A stretch of DNA of 64,000 nucleotides from Flavobacteriales bacterium (GTDB taxonomy: Bacteria > Bacteroidota > Bacteroidia > JANQJC01): contig JANQJC010000124.1 in the NCBI GenBank assembly GCA_028281825.1, positions 1 through 64,000 on the forward strand, written 5' to 3'. Under the pieces are notes generated by a model, which was given only the letters and a program-made list of their open reading frames with translations, searched no databases and was not told the origin of the DNA. Shown here one piece after another: positions 1 to 9,550 of this stretch. Each line of letters begins with the position of its first letter. Within the stretch, counting starts at the first letter, position 1. A program made the position numbers and the translations under genes.

Positions 1-92
1 GTTCTTGACTTATCTAGCCCTAACGTAATCTCTGTTTCTTCTCACTTGATGTAGTTTTTGTTTGTGTAAAACTAATTACTGGTAAATATAAA

Positions 93-117
93 AGCCCTAA
101 CCAAATTGGCCAGGGCT
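93..117 (-). terminator. Putative intrinsic terminator downstream of the 144..425 minus-strand ORF
   Basis: Minus strand AGCCCT-GG-CCAA-T-TTGG-TT-AGGGCT followed by TTTTAT; two nested stem segments. Confidence 0.5.
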
Positions 118-143
118 AATATGCGATATACACATCAATGCTA

Positions 144-425
144 CTATCCCATGTTTTCAAAATCAATCGTCATCTTAAAAGCCCTTGAGGCTTTCTGAAC
201 TACTTGTTCCCAATTTTCTCTGGGACAATCAAAATAAATGGAGTAGAGCTCATTAATACTCTTTCTGCTTTCAAGCAACAAGGTTAGTTTTTTTCTAATT
301 ATATCTAATTCCTCACCGTTAGCAGTCTCCATTTTTGTTTTCCAAAGTAGCTCTTGCTCATCAATACACGACATTAATTCATGATAGTCATTTTGAGTTG
401 CCTGGATTGATTGCGAATTAAACAT
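144..425 (-). CDS. Hypothetical protein (93 aa)
   Basis: ORF with no antisense competitor, followed by a hairpin; no family recognised. Confidence 0.5.
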   Translation of the reverse strand: MFNSQSIQATQNDYHELMSCIDEQELLWKTKMETANGEELDIIRKKLTLLLESRKSINELYSIYFDCPRENWEQVVQKASRAFKMTIDFENMG

Positions 426-451
426 ATATTGAGGTTTTAGTTCGTTTATTA

Positions 452-1012
452 TTACTTGTCTTCCACGCTCTTCCAGCCTTCTTTGGCCTTTTCAAAACGG
501 GCTTCAAGCTCATTTACTTCCTGGCGCATCTCATCGCTAAGCTTATTCATATTTTCATCTACTTTCATCTTTTTAGTTTGGAAGGTCTTGTCTATTTCTT
601 CCACGGTTTCGTCTAGCTCTTCATAAGCTATATCATCAATCTCTTGTACAAACTCTTTGAACTCATTAAATGACTGCTCAGCCCTATCGCCTTGCGTTTG
701 GAAATCAGCTTTCACTTTTTCAAACCGGGCTTCTATCTCAGCCACTTCTTTTTTGGCTGTTTCATCCATTTCTTCTGTATTTGCTTCTGCTTTCTGCTTT
801 AGCTCATTGTATTTGGTTTCCACTTCTTCCCAGTTTTCAACACTTTCCTGCTTTACATCAGCTTCCACTGAATTCACGTATTCTTTGAATTCCATACGTG
901 CCTCCGTAGCTTCTTTTTGGGTTGATTCTGAGCAGCTCACTATACCCATTATTAAAAGGGCAAATGCCGTGGTTACTCCATATATCTTCATTGTTCTACT
1001 CTTAGTTTTCAT
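452..1012 (-). CDS. Putative coiled-coil lipoprotein with internal duplication
   Basis: N-terminal hydrophobic segment ending in a lipobox-like GIVSC; E/K-rich helical body with two related halves. Confidence 0.7.
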   Translation of the reverse strand: MKTKSRTMKIYGVTTAFALLIMGIVSCSESTQKEATEARMEFKEYVNSVEADVKQESVENWEEVETKYNELKQKAEANTEEMDETAKKEVAEIEARFEKVKADFQTQGDRAEQSFNEFKEFVQEIDDIAYEELDETVEEIDKTFQTKKMKVDENMNKLSDEMRQEVNELEARFEKAKEGWKSVEDK

Positions 1013-1072
1013 AACTTATTTTGGTTTTAATTGATTATTACTTTATTTGAAAATTCTTGATGGTGTTTATAC

Positions 1073-1723
1073 TTAAAAGATGATACCTACACCACCCATC
1101 ACGTTCCAGTCCCTGTTCTTAAGGTCGAGCGCATCATTGGTATCTTCTATTTCTTCTGCTCCGAAGCCATAGCGTGCATCCATTGATAAAAATAGTATAC
1201 CTAACTCAAAGTCTACACCCGCGCCTACAATACCACCATAATCTGAGCGATTTATATCTACATTTCGCTCAACCATTACATCAGTATCGGTCTGTTGAAC
1301 AGTATAGCTTGCGCTAGTCCTGTAGGCGTAATAGGGCCCTGCAAAAATGTTAGGATAAACTACATCGGCTATCGGCAGCCTGAGTTTGGCAAGTACAGGT
1401 ACCTCAAAATAGTTAATCTCATACTTTTCCTGAATGTTCAATGCATTTCTTTCATGCACAGCACCTTTCTTTCTAAACAAGAATTCAGGCTGTATTGCAA
1501 AGAATGAAACAGGGCTAATCTTCAAGAAAGCACCCGCAGCTATTGAATTTCTGAAGTTAACATCTTCAATGTCATTTCCATAAAGCTCACTTTGCGAAAA
1601 GCCAGCTTTACCACCAAATGCCACATTGGATTGACTAAATGCTGCAAAAACACCAAACAAAAAGATGATTAAAAAAACTATACCTTTTATTAAGGTCATA
1701 TTCATTTCATTTTCTACTTTCAT
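1073..1723 (-). CDS. Outer-membrane beta-barrel protein (porin/OMP_b-brl-like)
   Basis: Signal peptide (MTLIKGIVFLIIFLFGVFAAFSQ), GGKAGFSQSELYG..., terminal aromatic (GGVGIIF). Track ORF begins at 1825; internal Met at 1723 or 1705 is the more likely start. Confidence 0.7.
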   Translation of the reverse strand: MKVENEMNMTLIKGIVFLIIFLFGVFAAFSQSNVAFGGKAGFSQSELYGNDIEDVNFRNSIAAGAFLKISPVSFFAIQPEFLFRKKGAVHERNALNIQEKYEINYFEVPVLAKLRLPIADVVYPNIFAGPYYAYRTSASYTVQQTDTDVMVERNVDINRSDYGGIVGAGVDFELGILFLSMDARYGFGAEEIEDTNDALDLKNRDWNVMGGVGIIF

Positions 1724-2248
1724 AATCTTTGGTTTTAATGATTGTTGTTTATTAATAAAACAACCATGCCAAAGTAGATAAGAGGACATTAAACCCCTCA
1801 TAATCAGTAATTTAACTAAAAGCAAGAAAGGTAAGTAAGAAATTCTACAGTTAAAATGGGGAATTAAATACCCAATATTGGGAAAGAATCCTCAAGATTA
1901 ACGAGTGTCACAACAAAATTTCAGCACACAAGCAAACACACTTACAAATGCCAAATGACTCATTCTAAAGATTTTACGGACCATAAAAGCATTACGCAAT
2001 ACTATTTATAGGCCTTACTTTGGTTGGGTGCAGCAAGAAAATGGATAAAGAATTTTTATTTGAACTAAACAAAAATGGCTAAATAAGCCATGTAAGTTCA
2101 ATTTCTGCCAAAAATGACATGGTTAAACTTGAAAGAGTTTCAGATTAATACTTCAGTAAAGCTTAATATTTAATTCCTTATAATAGAGACTTCTTTTTAA
2201 GTCCTTACTAACCATTCTTTTTTCAATTATTAGCTTACTTTAGATTAA

Positions 2249-2746
2249 TTGAAAGGGTTAATTCAAATATTAGTAGTTGCATTTTCGCTTTTAGGCACTT
2301 GCAATTTGTTTGGGCAAGATAATTCCAACAGAATTGCTATCAATAGAAACTCTGTTTTTATAGAATTTGGTGGAAATGCTCCTTTTATTTCCCTGAATTA
2401 TGATTGTTTAATCCGAACGAAAAAAGAAAACCTTAAATATGCTTTGACAGTTGGGGCTACCCATCATTTTAATGACATATTTGATATTTTGGTTGCACCA
2501 CAATTTAATGTATTGATTGGCAGAAATCTTATGGCAGAAGCTGGAACTGGAGTGACCATTCCAATTTCGTATATTGAAGATTGGGTATATATATTAAGGT
2601 TTGGTGGTAGGTATCAGAAAATCGGCGGAGGGATGATGTATCGGTTAGCTTTTACCCCTCTTATTTCTCCCCATAACGAAATGATTTTCTTTCCAATGTT
2701 TGGTGTTTCTATTGGTTATACATTTAAATGCAATAAAAAAAAGTGA
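2249..2746 (+). CDS. Hypothetical secreted/outer-membrane protein
   Basis: TTG start, signal-peptide-like N-terminus (LIQILVVAFSLLGTCNLFGQ), beta-rich body. Confidence 0.5.
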   Translation: MKGLIQILVVAFSLLGTCNLFGQDNSNRIAINRNSVFIEFGGNAPFISLNYDCLIRTKKENLKYALTVGATHHFNDIFDILVAPQFNVLIGRNLMAEAGTGVTIPISYIEDWVYILRFGGRYQKIGGGMMYRLAFTPLISPHNEMIFFPMFGVSIGYTFKCNKKK

Positions 2747-2820
2747 ATGGTATCCAGAGATGTGTAATAATATCGAGTATTAGTTAGTCTTAACATGAGA
2801 CTCTTATTTTGTCATTAAAG

Positions 2821-4758
2821 TTACACTCCTTTTAGGATATCATCTAAACTCCTACCTTTTTTGGTTTCATGAAAAACTTCTAACATCCACTTTTCTTGGT
2901 CAATAGCAGCTTTAATCCTCATTCTTAAAGCACTATCTATTTTACTATTCAGAAGATGGATTAAGTATTTCCTTGTTATTGCGGCTTTTATTGGCACCGG
3001 CACTTTTTCGCATTTCAAAAGTGCTTCCCATGCCTTGATGGCGTCGCCAGCATTGTAATAGGTTATCGCAAGGTTTTGTTTAGCTGTCTCAAAATTAGGA
3101 TTGATTATCAACGCTTGTTTGAAAAAATAAATCGCGCTATCTAAAGCGCTTAACTGTTGATAACAGGTAGCAAGGTTAGTGAGTGTCAATATATGATTAG
3201 GGTTGCAACGAAGTGCATTGATAAACTCACCTTTCGCTTCTTGTATTTTTCCTCCGTGATAAAATGAAAGGCCTGAATAAAAACCTATTGGCACCTTAAA
3301 ATAGTTTACATTATAAATGGCTTGATCTATTTTTTCATGAAAACTCATTACTTTATTCCATTGCTTTCTATTGCGGGAGTCATCCATTTTCTTAGCCAGG
3401 GCGTCGTTTTGAATTTTTAAATAATAGCCGCAGGCAACTGCCATTGACAAAATGCCTATTATAGGTAAGATAAATCTCGAGCCAGAATTTGATACAGCCT
3501 TTTCATTCTTATCAACTAAAGCAAGCATTCCAAGTATAAGTACCATGTGCGGCACTCTTTCTGTTGGAAATGAGAAACTGAAAATGGCAATCAATCCAGC
3601 AAAGCCAAAAAGCAATGATGCTCCAATGCTCCTATTTTCCCTGCTTCCCAATAATTTGAAAATATTGACGACAAGTAATACAATCAATACCACTGTTACC
3701 ATAAAACCCAACAAGCCCATTTCAGTCAGTATTTTCAATAACTCGTTGTGTGGTCGGAGAAAATACTTACTTCCGTGGTCACTTTTGGGGTCGGTAATCC
3801 CATATTCTCCAATTCTGAGCGGCCAATTACCCGCCCCAACACCTATCAATATATTATCCTGAAAAAGTGATATACTTCTATTCCATATCAGCAGACGTTC
3901 CGTAGTTGAGTTGTACTCATTATGAATATTGACCTCTTTATCTGTCAACAATTCAAAATAGTTCGTTTTAGCATTTAGATAACCCAAACCACCCACCACA
4001 CCTATCATTAGTAATGCTATATACCCCCATTTGAAAACAATACTTCGATAATTGAAAACATAAACTCCCATGCATGCTGCCACCCCAAAAAGAAGGGCCA
4101 AATAAGTCGCCTTATTCTGTAAAGCTATAATCATCAATATGTCAGAAAACAATAGTACACCCATAATAAGTTTATACTTCTTATCTCCTAACAGGATGAA
4201 TAGAAACGGCATACACATGAAAAAAAGCGGTGCAAAAAGATTAGGGTTCACCATTTGCGAGCCTACCTCTCCCATTTTGTTCCATTCAAAACCTAACTTG
4301 ATAAATTCCAGCACTCCCAATGCCAGCAGCAACCCATTGAAAACAAAAACTATCCATAGAAACAACTTCCTATTAAGCCCATCTAATATTAATAACGCAC
4401 TTAACAACAAGAAAAACAGATAGCAGACAACTGAGGATATGATATCGGACCAAGCCTCCACTAAATTTACAGCGTGGTAGCTTGAAATTACTTTCGCCAC
4501 AATAAATGCAAGAAAAGCTAAAGAAACTGGTCTTCTTAAGACATCAATCAGTGCTTTGGAAACCTCAAACCTTCCTCCTCTTGATAACAAAAAAACGAAC
4601 ACTCCAACAGCAATAGAGCATGAGAGAATTAAATGTCTTACAAAATAAGCAGGGTCGAAGTTATCTTCAGTAAGCACCAAAATAGGTAACACCATGCTTC
4701 CAAATAGAAACACTGTTGTGAGGTATGAAAGTTTACCCGCCCTTGTTTTTTTTGCCAT
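2821..4758 (-). CDS. O-antigen ligase/polymerase-like membrane protein with C-terminal TPR region
   Basis: Many TM helices, Wzy_C-like loop (GVGAGNWPLRIGEYG...RPHNELLKILTEMGLLGF), TPR-like C-terminus (NPNHILTLTNLATCYQQLSALDSAIYFFKQALIINPNFETAKQNLA). Confidence 0.85.
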   Translation of the reverse strand: MAKKTRAGKLSYLTTVFLFGSMVLPILVLTEDNFDPAYFVRHLILSCSIAVGVFVFLLSRGGRFEVSKALIDVLRRPVSLAFLAFIVAKVISSYHAVNLVEAWSDIISSVVCYLFFLLLSALLILDGLNRKLFLWIVFVFNGLLLALGVLEFIKLGFEWNKMGEVGSQMVNPNLFAPLFFMCMPFLFILLGDKKYKLIMGVLLFSDILMIIALQNKATYLALLFGVAACMGVYVFNYRSIVFKWGYIALLMIGVVGGLGYLNAKTNYFELLTDKEVNIHNEYNSTTERLLIWNRSISLFQDNILIGVGAGNWPLRIGEYGITDPKSDHGSKYFLRPHNELLKILTEMGLLGFMVTVVLIVLLVVNIFKLLGSRENRSIGASLLFGFAGLIAIFSFSFPTERVPHMVLILGMLALVDKNEKAVSNSGSRFILPIIGILSMAVACGYYLKIQNDALAKKMDDSRNRKQWNKVMSFHEKIDQAIYNVNYFKVPIGFYSGLSFYHGGKIQEAKGEFINALRCNPNHILTLTNLATCYQQLSALDSAIYFFKQALIINPNFETAKQNLAITYYNAGDAIKAWEALLKCEKVPVPIKAAITRKYLIHLLNSKIDSALRMRIKAAIDQEKWMLEVFHETKKGRSLDDILKGV

Positions 4759-4784
4759 GATAATAACTACTGCCTGAAAATAAC

Positions 4785-4811
4785 AAAAGCAGGAAATATA
4801 CTCCTGCCTTT
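4785..4811 (-). terminator. Putative intrinsic terminator of the 4837..9366 gene
   Basis: Minus strand GCAGGA-GTATATT-TCCTGC followed by TTTTGTTATTTTC. Confidence 0.6.
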
Positions 4812-4836
4812 GAAATTAATTAACCACAACCTTTTT

Positions 4837-7800
4837 CTACTTTCCACCTACAATCAGCTTTCCAGTGCCAATAAACTCATCGTCAGCTATCACCTTGTAG
4901 GTATACACACCATCTGCCATACCCTTGCGGAATATCCGTACAACCTGCTGGTCTGTCGCCACATCTCTCTGAACCATCCTTCCCTCAATGTCATATATCT
5001 CTATGTATACCTGCCTGGCTTCCACTCCTTGTATCTCCAGTGTGGTACTCTCATTGAATGGGTTAGGGAATACCCTTAATGTATGCCCCGGGTCACCAAT
5101 ATCCCCAATACTCAACGGAATGAGGAAGTCCACAAACCTTTCTCCTATAGTATGGAAAACCTCATTGGTAGCTACATGTTCATTATCAAAATAGATATGG
5201 GCGGTATTGCGTACCACGGTTCCTTTCAACAGGCCCGGCTTCAGGTTAACCGTGAACTTCACAAAACCAGCGTTCTCCATAGTGCCAACAGCACCTGGCG
5301 GTAAGCTAATGTCGCTTAACTCCCATCTTACCACTCCCCTGTCTTCTACCGTGAACTCGAAGGCATGGCTCGATTCGCCCTTCACTATAGTCATGGGATC
5401 AAGCTCTTCTGGCAAGGTATCCTCAATAACTATAACAGTGGTAGTGTCACTTCCCTGGTTCTGGAAGCGTACCGTATATTCCAATTGCTCGTCAGAAGTG
5501 ATATAATGCTGCACGTCAACGCCCAATGGACTGCCATACATACGGTTGCAACTACAGTCTTCTGTTATCTCCGTGCAGTCGAAGTCAATGGAGGGGATTT
5601 GGTCACCATTCTCAAGAATGTCGGAATAGCCCAATGAGACCATGCCTTGAACTGCACCTCCGCAACCCTCTACCGTTATTGCAGGAGCTGGCAAATAAGG
5701 GTGGGTCGGTTCTTGTTCTGCCTCAAGGCGGTAGGTAAACCCGTTAGCATCCAAACGTATCGTGTCCGTTTCCTGGCTATTGAGGTTAAACAAGTCTGTT
5801 GCGTATACTATATCATCCTGAAGGATAAAATAATCCAGGTCTCCGGCCATGTCTCCCAGCCCGGTATTCTTTATCCGGAACTCCACACTGTCATTATTCA
5901 CGCAGTAGGCCTCCAATTCTACCTGGGCCCCACCGTACAAATCATATACATCACAGCATTGTGAGGCATTATGGATACCTCCCGAACACACCGAGTAACC
6001 TATCAGGCCGGGGTCACAGTCCACTGTTACTGTGATGGCTATCCAGCCTGAGGCTCCCGCTGGTACGCTATCCAGTTGAAATTCATACAAGTTACCGCTC
6101 TGGGGGGTCTCCCAGGGTACTGAACTCCAGTTGACCGTGAGATAGGGACCCGCCGCAAACACCAGCGTGGGATTATAAGCCGTATGGGTACCAATATTAT
6201 GATAGTTCAGATGATAGGTGGACGTAGAGCAGGGAACCAGGCAAATGATACTCAGGTCTATATCCAATAAAGCACAATCGTAATCAGGGACCATACCGAT
6301 ATCAGCCTCTACAATACAAGTGCTGCTGTCTGTAGTGACCACCTGGGAAGGGGAACCGCAATGAGTCCAGTTGGCAGGAGTTTGTGCAGTAATTGTATAG
6401 GTGCCATAAGGGACAATAAAGCTGTATCGACCTGCATTATCTGTGGTGGCGTATATGGTATTGCCACCGCTCTCCGCCTCTACTATCCAGTTGGATAATG
6501 GATTGTCACTACCATCATATAAACAACCACCACCACTATTCTCATAAACTGTACCAGTGATTCGCACTAGAGGGTTACCTAGTGAATCTGTCCCATACCC
6601 AATTGTTAGGTGAGTGGTTATAATAGAATCACAGCCACCCACAGATATCGTATCGTGATAAATTCCTTCTTGGGTATATGTACTGGTACCAACAGTAAAA
6701 GCATCTCCATCACAAATGTTGGCATAGAGAACCGTGTCGCCACCAAAAACATCCAAATGCAATGTAACATTGGTGTTACATCCTCCATTTGTAGAAAAAT
6801 CGTATTGATAAACTCCTGTCTCAGTGTATGTGTTCGAACCTAAAATATAGCTACCACCATTACATATTGAAGAAAAAATGCTGGTATCCGTGTTTGCTGA
6901 TAATACTGTTAGATTGGTTCTCACGATTGAGTCACAACCATTAACAGTTGATAAGGTATTTACATAATATCCTGGTGCAGAATAGGTACCTGTGCCAACC
7001 GAAAAACTATCTCCATCACATATCACAGCTTCTATATTCACATCATAGGTAGGATAATAGGAGGCATGGACGGTTATCAAAGAGTCACATCCATATTGTG
7101 AAACCCTTGAGATATTATATGTACCTTCTTGACCAATGTAAAAATACTGCCATACTCCAGAAGGCCTATAACCCGACATGTCAATGAACTCTCCTGGACA
7201 GAATTGAACACTAAACGTAGTATCTACATGTGGTTCTACTGTAAGTTGTGTGATTACCGTTGAATCACAACCAATACTACTGGTTAAAGAATCGACATAA
7301 GTGCCAGCAACATAATATACGCTATTGCCCACCACTAATGAATCTCCCTGGCAAATAGTTTGTGGGTTTTGAATCACTGGAGGTTGCACTATTATTTCTA
7401 TGGTGTATTCTGTACTACAACCATTAGTATCTATAAGAGTTTGATTATATACCCCTGCCATTGTGTACGCATTATTACCAAAAGTATAACTCTGCCCAGG
7501 GCAAATAGAAACGCTAAATGAGGTATCTGCCGGTATCACCCTAAGGTTAGTGATGATGATTGAATCACACCCATTGATACTTTGTAGGTTACTGTAATGG
7601 ATTCCTGGGTCTCTGTATATAACACCACCTACTTCATAAGTTTCACCTTCACAGATTATGACATCATTAGTAAAACTATATTCAGGTAACACTGTTAGGT
7701 TTACTGTTACAATTGAATCGCAGCCAAATGATGACACTAAAGTGTTTGTATAAGTGCCAGAATTATAGTAGACAGATTGACCGATAACTAAAGAATCACC

Positions 7801-9366
7801 TGAACAAATCACTGGGCTATAAGTGCTAGTAATTTGATTAACTACACCAAGATTGGTAACAACTACTGAATCGCATCCAAAATTTGATGTTAATGTATCA
7901 GTATAAGTTCCACTTGCCGTATATGAGTTTGAACCTATATTGTAAACGTCTCCTGTACATATTTGTCTATTAACTGTTGTGTTGATTTGACTACTTACAG
8001 TAAGTTGAGTTATCACAATGGAATCACAACCGTGCAAAGTAACTATGGTGTCAGTATAGGTACCTGTTTGGGTATAAGTGTTTTGCCCTACCGTGAAAGC
8101 ATCGCCCAAGCATATTTGTTGATTGATTACTGTTGGCGGGCCACAGGGAGAACCTATGCTTCCTAAACTATCTATTTTGATTGCATAGGCTCCGCCTGTT
8201 ACCATATAAGAAGTAGTTTGAGCAGCAATAATATACCCTCCATCAGAAGTTCTGTCAATTGAAAAAGGTCTATCATCAGCATTACCACCATAAGTCCTAT
8301 ACCATTCCTGTTGTCCATTTTGGTCAAGTTTTACGAGGTATATATCCCTGCTACTTCCATAGCCGGTTGATGAACCCAATACCATATAACCTCCATCATG
8401 AGCCTCAATAACAGGCTTACCAAACCATAAATCGTTTCCTACGATTCCTATATTTTCTGTCCATTGCTGAACACCCAGACTATCCGTTTTTACGACAAAC
8501 AGTGGCCTACCAACTTCTGTAGCCTGATTGATATATGAAACACCGTTTACTATATATCCACCATCAGAAGTTGCTTCTACTGAGACCCCAGTTCGTGTAC
8601 CTAGGTTTACTGAACCCCATCCATTGCCAGTATAGTGTTGTTCCCATTCTTGATTTCCGTTTACATCGGTTTTCACCAACCATAAGTAATATGCATAATC
8701 ACTAAGTATATAGTCTATACCCGCGATAATAAATCCACCATCGATGGTTCTCTTGATATTAAAAAAGTTCTCAGCCTCACTATGTCCAGGTGTGCCAATT
8801 CTGTTTGCCCAAAGTATGTTTCCAGCATCATCAACTTTGGTTAAATAACCATCACGATCACCTCCCAATGTGGTTCCATAGGTACCCGAAACTGCATACT
8901 CGCCATTTGTAACCTCTAAAACTCCTCTGCAAAAACCTTTATTGTTGTTTGTTTCCGGAGGGTTAACAATATTCCAAACCCTATTTCCATTGGCATCGTA
9001 CTTAAACACAATGCCAGTTTGTGAAATTCCATCACCAACGGCAATATATTCACCATTTTGAGTCTGGATTACATCAACCATATTTCCAATTACCAAAGCA
9101 CCTGTATTACTTCCTACAGTGGTATCACCCAAGTTTTCCCATTCAAGCACTCCATTGGCATCCGTCTTTACCAAATAAGGGTAACTTATACCATTTAACT
9201 TATGGTGTCCAGTGAAAATGAATCCCCCATCAGAGGTTTCTTTTCCTTGCTTGAAAGTTCTCAAACCGTCAGGGCCGCCAAATACAGCTTGCCAACCTTG
9301 TCCTTTGGTATTACTTATACCCATCAAGTTCAAGCAAATGAGAAGTATGATATGTATCTTTTTCAT
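4837..9366 (-). CDS. Large secreted protein: beta-propeller-like N-terminus, about 10 Cys-paired repeats, DUF11-like region, T9SS C-terminal sorting domain
   Basis: Signal peptide; repeated TSDGGYI...VKTD blades; ten IC.GD...GCDSI..T.LTV units; C-terminal LRVFPNPFNESTTLEI...GRMVQ...GVYTYKVIADDEFIGTGKLIVGGK typical of type A T9SS sorting domains. Confidence 0.9.
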   Translation of the reverse strand: MKKIHIILLICLNLMGISNTKGQGWQAVFGGPDGLRTFKQGKETSDGGFIFTGHHKLNGISYPYLVKTDANGVLEWENLGDTTVGSNTGALVIGNMVDVIQTQNGEYIAVGDGISQTGIVFKYDANGNRVWNIVNPPETNNNKGFCRGVLEVTNGEYAVSGTYGTTLGGDRDGYLTKVDDAGNILWANRIGTPGHSEAENFFNIKRTIDGGFIIAGIDYILSDYAYYLWLVKTDVNGNQEWEQHYTGNGWGSVNLGTRTGVSVEATSDGGYIVNGVSYINQATEVGRPLFVVKTDSLGVQQWTENIGIVGNDLWFGKPVIEAHDGGYMVLGSSTGYGSSRDIYLVKLDQNGQQEWYRTYGGNADDRPFSIDRTSDGGYIIAAQTTSYMVTGGAYAIKIDSLGSIGSPCGPPTVINQQICLGDAFTVGQNTYTQTGTYTDTIVTLHGCDSIVITQLTVSSQINTTVNRQICTGDVYNIGSNSYTASGTYTDTLTSNFGCDSVVVTNLGVVNQITSTYSPVICSGDSLVIGQSVYYNSGTYTNTLVSSFGCDSIVTVNLTVLPEYSFTNDVIICEGETYEVGGVIYRDPGIHYSNLQSINGCDSIIITNLRVIPADTSFSVSICPGQSYTFGNNAYTMAGVYNQTLIDTNGCSTEYTIEIIVQPPVIQNPQTICQGDSLVVGNSVYYVAGTYVDSLTSSIGCDSTVITQLTVEPHVDTTFSVQFCPGEFIDMSGYRPSGVWQYFYIGQEGTYNISRVSQYGCDSLITVHASYYPTYDVNIEAVICDGDSFSVGTGTYSAPGYYVNTLSTVNGCDSIVRTNLTVLSANTDTSIFSSICNGGSYILGSNTYTETGVYQYDFSTNGGCNTNVTLHLDVFGGDTVLYANICDGDAFTVGTSTYTQEGIYHDTISVGGCDSIITTHLTIGYGTDSLGNPLVRITGTVYENSGGGCLYDGSDNPLSNWIVEAESGGNTIYATTDNAGRYSFIVPYGTYTITAQTPANWTHCGSPSQVVTTDSSTCIVEADIGMVPDYDCALLDIDLSIICLVPCSTSTYHLNYHNIGTHTAYNPTLVFAAGPYLTVNWSSVPWETPQSGNLYEFQLDSVPAGASGWIAITVTVDCDPGLIGYSVCSGGIHNASQCCDVYDLYGGAQVELEAYCVNNDSVEFRIKNTGLGDMAGDLDYFILQDDIVYATDLFNLNSQETDTIRLDANGFTYRLEAEQEPTHPYLPAPAITVEGCGGAVQGMVSLGYSDILENGDQIPSIDFDCTEITEDCSCNRMYGSPLGVDVQHYITSDEQLEYTVRFQNQGSDTTTVIVIEDTLPEELDPMTIVKGESSHAFEFTVEDRGVVRWELSDISLPPGAVGTMENAGFVKFTVNLKPGLLKGTVVRNTAHIYFDNEHVATNEVFHTIGERFVDFLIPLSIGDIGDPGHTLRVFPNPFNESTTLEIQGVEARQVYIEIYDIEGRMVQRDVATDQQVVRIFRKGMADGVYTYKVIADDEFIGTGKLIVGGK
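6600..8130 (-). repeat. About 10 degenerate coding repeats of about 48-60 aa (IC.GD...Y...G.Y.DTL....GCDSI..T.LTV)
   Basis: Direct reading of the translation: ICLGDAF, ICTGDVY, ICSGDSL, ICEGETY, ICPGQSY, ICQGDSL, FCPGEFI, ICDGDSF, ICNGGSY, ICDGDAF. Confidence 0.9.
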
Positions 9367-9550
9367 TGCTCAGTTTTTAATTGATGCTTTTATTCACACA
9401 ACAAATTTTGCATTCCTCCTATATAAATTCAACCACATTTTTTGTATTTTGTCTCTTTAAAATATTAACATGCTAACATGAAATACCTATTAAATAAAGG
9501 ATTATATATAATATTTTGTCTTTTAAAACTTACTTCTGAAACCTAACATT

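Noticed and set aside
657-1034. Plus-strand ORFs 657..1034 and 670..888
   Set aside because: Antisense to the 452..1012 lipoprotein; low-complexity Ser/Phe/Leu translation typical of the reverse strand of an E/K-rich coding region.
6600-8130. Regularly spaced similar DNA segments resembling a repeat or CRISPR-like array
   Set aside because: They are degenerate in-frame protein repeats of the T9SS gene, with no identical direct repeats and no spacer structure.
4810-9460. Many 60-105 aa plus-strand ORFs across 4810-9460
   Set aside because: Shadow ORFs antisense to the 1509-aa T9SS gene; no domain signal.
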